From: Gammaproteobacteria bacterium
GTDB taxonomy: Bacteria > Pseudomonadota > Gammaproteobacteria > Steroidobacterales > Steroidobacteraceae
DNA length: 38,402 nt
Reading direction: 5' to 3'
Assembly: GCA_016874175.1 (NCBI GenBank)
Contig: VGUP01000007.1
Coordinates: forward strand, 1-38,402
Shown here: one piece after another, positions 35,465-38,402 of the stretch
Position numbering within the stretch: the stretch's first letter is position 1
Layout: every line of letters begins with the position of its first letter
The notes under the pieces: generated by a model
The model's input: the letters and a program-made list of their open reading frames with translations, nothing else
The model's database searches: none
What the model was told of the DNA's origin: nothing
Translations under genes and position numbers: made by a program

Positions 35465-36319
35465 TCAGTTCAGGCCCGCGCGTTGCAGCGGTTGCGGCGA
35501 GCCGCCCGCGACCGCGGTGAGGTCCAAGGTTAGCGATTCGGTCTGGCCATTGCGTTCGATCGTGAGGCGCGCCTGCGGGGTACCGCTCAATGAGCGGATG
35601 AACTGTTCGCTGTTGGCCTGATCGGCGAGCGGCGAATCATTGATCGCGAGCACGAGATCGCCGGGGCGCAGGCCGAGCTGCGTGAACAGTTGGGTATTGG
35701 CGCCCGGATAGACGCGAATCCCGGAGGGTCGGTCGGTGCGCATCACCGCCTGCCAGCGGATCACGTTGGTGATGTCTTCGGTCGATGGGCTCCCCGCCGC
35801 GGCAAGCGGCGGCGGAGCGCCCGCAGGCGTGGCGACCGAGCCGACCGCACCACTGACCGGTGTGCCTCCCTGGCGCGGCAGCGGCAGGGTTTCGAAGCTG
35901 CCCTCGCGATCGAGCAGCACATAGTCAGCGTGCACCTCAGCCAGCCGCGACCCTCCCGACAGCGTGGCGCCCACGGCATAGACCCGGGCCACGGTGCCCG
36001 TTTCGCCAATGATGGCGCGACCCGCGCGCGGGTCGCTGGCGGCGAGCACACCCACCAGAATGAGACCTTGGGTGCTGATGGGCGGGGCTGCAGGCACGGC
36101 GGCCGTCGACTCGCCGACCACGTAACCAAAGAAGCGCGCCGCCTTGATGCTGTCGAGCGGATCCAGCCCCGCGGCCGGCAACGCCGCGCTTGCGCCGTCA
36201 AGCCCGCCCCGGTCGCGCGCGCCGAAGACGCCGGTCACGGTCCACGCGAGTTGCAGACCGAGTGCCAGTGCTAGCACAACGATCACGATGACAGCGGGGT
36301 CAAGAGCCCTTGAACGCAT
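35465..36319 (-). CDS. gspC: Type II secretion protein GspC (PDZ-containing)
   Basis: This 284-residue inner-membrane protein links the platform to the secretin. It has a short cytoplasmic N-terminus and a single membrane helix (about 9-28, AVIVIVVLALALGLQLAWTV). A homology region for GspD binding follows at about 80-135 (TQGLILVGVLAASDPRAGRAIIGETG...YAVGATL...RLAEVHADYVLL). After a Pro/Ala linker comes a C-terminal PDZ domain at about 185-270 (GIRVYPGANTQLFTQLGLRPGDLVLAINDSPL). ATG 36319 is preferred over an in-frame GTG at 36355. It starts the gspCDEF operon and is divergent from clpS. A 104-nt gap separates it from gspD. Confidence 0.92.
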   Translation of the reverse strand: MRSRALDPAVIVIVVLALALGLQLAWTVTGVFGARDRGGLDGASAALPAAGLDPLDSIKAARFFGYVVGESTAAVPAAPPISTQGLILVGVLAASDPRAGRAIIGETGTVARVYAVGATLSGGSRLAEVHADYVLLDREGSFETLPLPRQGGTPVSGAVGSVATPAGAPPPLAAAGSPSTEDITNVIRWQAVMRTDRPSGIRVYPGANTQLFTQLGLRPGDLVLAINDSPLADQANSEQFIRSLSGTPQARLTIERNGQTESLTLDLTAVAGGSPQPLQRAGLN

Positions 36320-36355
36320 GCCCGTAATGATACCTGGCCGCCTGCCGGCCCACAC

Positions 36356-36384
36356 TTGAGTTCGCCACGGCCCACCCCTATAAC
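36356..36384 (+). promoter_or_regulatory. Sigma70-type promoter for clpS, predicted leaderless
   Basis: TTGAGT (36356-36361), a 17-bp spacer and TATAAC (36379-36384) place the predicted +1 at 36391, which is the A of the clpS ATG. No Shine-Dalgarno sequence precedes that ATG. Confidence 0.7.
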
Positions 36385-36390
36385 GAGCTG

Positions 36391-36708
36391 ATGTCTGCCG
36401 AAGAGAATCGCCCGTCCGCCGACACCTCGGTGGCCGAGGCCACGCCCGAAACCGAACAGCCGCCGTTGTTTCAGGTCATACTGCTCAACGACGACTACAC
36501 CCCGATGGAGTTCGTGGTGGACGTCCTCGAGCGGTTCTTCGGCATGGGTCGCACGCAAGCGACCCAAGTCATGCTCGAAGTGCATATGCGCGGCAAGGGG
36601 GTCTGCGGGGTCTTCACCCACGACATCGCAGAGACCAAGGTGGCGCTGGTGACACGCTATTCGCGCGACCACCAGCACCCGCTGATGTGCACGCTGGAAG
36701 AAGCCTGA
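36391..36708 (+). CDS. clpS: ClpAP adaptor protein ClpS
   Basis: This 105-residue adaptor delivers N-degron substrates to ClpAP and blocks other ones. After an acidic, flexible N-terminal tail (1-24) it has the folded core: [26 protein letters not shown] with the Asn-Asp-Asp substrate pocket, then [28 protein letters not shown] with the pocket His and Met residues. It lies 32 nt upstream of clpA, the near-universal arrangement. Its promoter appears to give a leaderless mRNA. Confidence 0.96.
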   Translation: MSAEENRPSADTSVAEATPETEQPPLFQVILLNDDYTPMEFVVDVLERFFGMGRTQATQVMLEVHMRGKGVCGVFTHDIAETKVALVTRYSRDHQHPLMCTLEEA

Positions 36709-36740
36709 GACGCACCGGAACAGCGACGGAGTGCCTGAAC

Positions 36741-38402
36741 GTGTTGTCCAACGAACTTGAATCTTGCCTGAACAGCGCCTTCCAGATGGCGCGTGATGGT
36801 CGTCACGAATTCCTCACCGTTGAGCACTTGCTGCTTGCCATCCTCGAGACGCCGCGCGTCAAAGAAATCCTGCGCGCCTGCGGAGGTGATGCCGCGCGAC
36901 TTGCCGCCGATCTGCGCGAGCACATCGAGCAGAGCACGCCGCGCTTGTCTGAGGGCGATGAGCGCGAGGTGCAACCGACACTGGGCTTCCAGCGCGTGTT
37001 ACAGCGCGCCGTGTTCCACGTCCAGTCGAGCGGTCGCAAGGAAGTCGGCGTCGGCAACGTGCTGGTCGCCATCTTCAGCGAGAAGCAGAGTCATGCGGTG
37101 TTCCTGCTCGCTCGGCAGGGCGTGGCCCGCCTTGATGTGGTCAATTACATCTCGCACGGCATGTCGAAGATTGCCGAGGAGCGCGGCGAGCAGAAAGACG
37201 AGCCGGCGGCTGCGCAGCAGGCCAGCCCCGAAGCCGATCAGGGCGGTGCGCTCGAAAAATACGCCAGCAATCTCAATCGTCTGGCCGAAGAGGGCAAGAT
37301 CGATCCGCTCATCGGTCGACAGATGGAAGTCGAGCGCACCATCGAAATTCTTTGTCGGCGGCGCAAGAACAATCCGCTCTATGTGGGTGAAGCGGGGGTC
37401 GGCAAGACCGCCATTGCCGAGGGCTTGGCGCGGCGCATCGTCGAGGGGCAGGTGCCCGAGGTGCTCACCGAGTGCACCATCTATTCGCTCGACATGGGTT
37501 CTTTAATCGCCGGCACGAAGTATCGCGGTGATTTCGAAAAACGTCTGAAAGCGGTGCTCGCCGAACTCAAGAAGCAACCGGGTGCGGTGCTTTTCATCGA
37601 TGAAATTCACACGGTGATCGGTGCGGGCGCTGCCTCGGGTGGTGTGATGGATGCCTCCAATCTCATCAAGCCCGTGCTCACCAACGGCGAGCTGCGCTGC
37701 ATCGGCTCGACCACCTACAACGAATATCGCGGCATTTTCGAGAAGGACCACGCGCTCGCGCGGCGCTTCCAGAAAATCGATGTCGTCGAGCCCACGGTTC
37801 CCGAGACCATCGAAATTTTGAAGGGACTGCGCAGCCGTTTCGAAGAGCATCATCAGGTGAGCTACACCGATGCGGCACTGAAGGCCGCGGCCGAACTCTC
37901 GTCCCGCCACATCAACGAGCGGCACTTGCCCGACAAGGCCATCGATGTGGTCGATGAGGCCGGTGCACGACTGCGGCTCAAACCCGTAGCCGAGCGCGAG
38001 ACGCTCGTCGATGTGCAGCACATCGAAGAAGTGGTTGCGCGTATCGCGCGCATTCCGCCCAAGACCGTCTCGAGCAACGACAAAGAAGTGCTGCGTAATC
38101 TCGAGCGCAATCTCAAACTCGTAATCTTTGGGCAGGACAGGGCGGTCGAAACCCTCTCATCGGCGATCAAGATGGCGCGCTCAGGACTCGGCGATACCCG
38201 AAAGCCGGTTGGCAGCTTCTTGTTCGCAGGTCCCACGGGCGTCGGCAAGACCGAGGTCACGCGGCAGCTCGCGATTGCGCTTGGTATCGAGTTCATCCGC
38301 TTCGACATGTCCGAATACATGGAGCGGCACACAGTCTCGCGTCTCATTGGTGCACCGCCGGGCTATGTCGGCTTCGATCAGGGCGGGCTGCTCACCGAGG
38401 CG
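36741..38402 (+). CDS. clpA: ATP-dependent Clp protease ATP-binding subunit ClpA (cut by window edge)
   Basis: 554 codons are open to the window edge, out of about 750 in the family. The start is GTG 36741 ([17 protein letters not shown]), with GGAG 9 nt upstream. The N-domain (1-150) has [14 protein letters not shown] and [16 protein letters not shown]1 has Walker A GEAGVGKT (216-223) after [26 protein letters not shown], and Walker B in [15 protein letters not shown]2 has Walker A GPTGVGKT (about 497-504), and the last visible part is the [14 protein letters not shown] pore-loop region. ClpA unfolds proteins and threads them into ClpP. The C-terminal part with the ClpP-binding loop lies outside. 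Confidence 0.96.
   Translation, partial: MLSNELESCLNSAFQMARDGRHEFLTVEHLLLAILETPRVKEILRACGGDAARLAADLREHIEQSTPRLSEGDEREVQPTLGFQRVLQRAVFHVQSSGRKEVGVGNVLVAIFSEKQSHAVFLLARQGVARLDVVNYISHGMSKIAEERGEQKDEPAAAQQASPEADQGGALEKYASNLNRLAEEGKIDPLIGRQMEVERTIEILCRRRKNNPLYVGEAGVGKTAIAEGLARRIVEGQVPEVLTECTIYSLDMGSLIAGTKYRGDFEKRLKAVLAELKKQPGAVLFIDEIHTVIGAGAASGGVMDASNLIKPVLTNGELRCIGSTTYNEYRGIFEKDHALARRFQKIDVVEPTVPETIEILKGLRSRFEEHHQVSYTDAALKAAAELSSRHINERHLPDKAIDVVDEAGARLRLKPVAERETLVDVQHIEEVVARIARIPPKTVSSNDKEVLRNLERNLKLVIFGQDRAVETLSSAIKMARSGLGDTRKPVGSFLFAGPTGVGKTEVTRQLAIALGIEFIRFDMSEYMERHTVSRLIGAPPGYVGFDQGGLLTEA

Noticed and set aside
1-38402. CRISPR arrays, tRNA/rRNA genes, insertion sequences, prophage
   Set aside because: No regularly spaced repeats, cloverleaf or rRNA sequence, transposase-like product, or phage structural gene was recognised on either strand.

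Overview
The window is G+C-rich chromosomal DNA from a Gram-negative bacterium, almost certainly a gammaproteobacterium. It carries lipid A/KDO genes, the Lol lipoprotein export machinery, a type II secretion operon and RNase E with a scaffold tail. The gene order matches Pseudomonas (lol - DUF2062 - comEC - lpxK - ycaR - kdsB) and E. coli (rne/rluC - yceF - yceD - rpmF - plsX - fabH). A lexA-imuA-imuB/dnaE2 mutagenesis cassette suggests the Xanthomonadales/Nevskiales/Steroidobacter side of the class. That placement is inference. No tRNA, rRNA, CRISPR array, insertion sequence or prophage was seen.

Layout. 1-511: the start of mfd (minus), cut by the window edge. 577-3775: lolC, lolE, lolD. 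3807-4322: a DUF2062 membrane protein (minus). 4306-10478: envelope operon of comEC (split by a frameshift), msbA, lpxK, a Trm112/YcaR-like gene and kdsB. 10492-13347: rne (minus), divergent from rluC (13681-14745). 14693-15310: maf/yceF (minus). 15369-18256: yceD, rpmF, plsX, fabH, ending at a strong bidirectional terminator. 18365-18679: an alanine-zipper lipoprotein (minus). 18927-21172: two glycosyltransferases. 21159-22823: a PYROXD2/phytoene-dehydrogenase-like flavoprotein (minus), divergent from lexA. 22869-30288: the SOS region with lexA, a small Cys-rich ORF, imuA, imuB and dnaE2. Between imuB and dnaE2, on the opposite strand, lie a CopG-type ribbon-helix-helix gene and an enoyl-CoA hydratase gene. 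30297-30557: a small acidic protein (minus). 31908-36319 read leftward: gspC-D-E-F. 36391-38402: clpS and the first 554 codons of clpA, cut by the window edge.

How the genes work together. MsbA, LpxK and KdsB build and move lipid A-KDO, and LolCDE extracts lipoproteins. YceD-L32-PlsX-FabH links ribosome supply to fatty-acid and phospholipid initiation. LexA is predicted to repress its own operon and the ImuA/ImuB/DnaE2 translesion mutasome.

The most interesting signals are these. A single consensus LexA operator fills the 30-bp gap between dnaE2 and an orphan RHH antitoxin-like gene, and may draw that gene and the enoyl-CoA hydratase gene into the SOS response. The ComEC metallo-beta-lactamase domain has lost its metal ligands, and the gene is also frameshifted. 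Near-perfect promoters place the predicted +1 at or within about 3 nt of the yceD and clpS start codons, which suggests leaderless mRNAs. The rne ribosome-binding site sits in the loop of a hairpin. ImuB has an unrecognisable N-terminal palm, and GspE lacks its tetracysteine motif.
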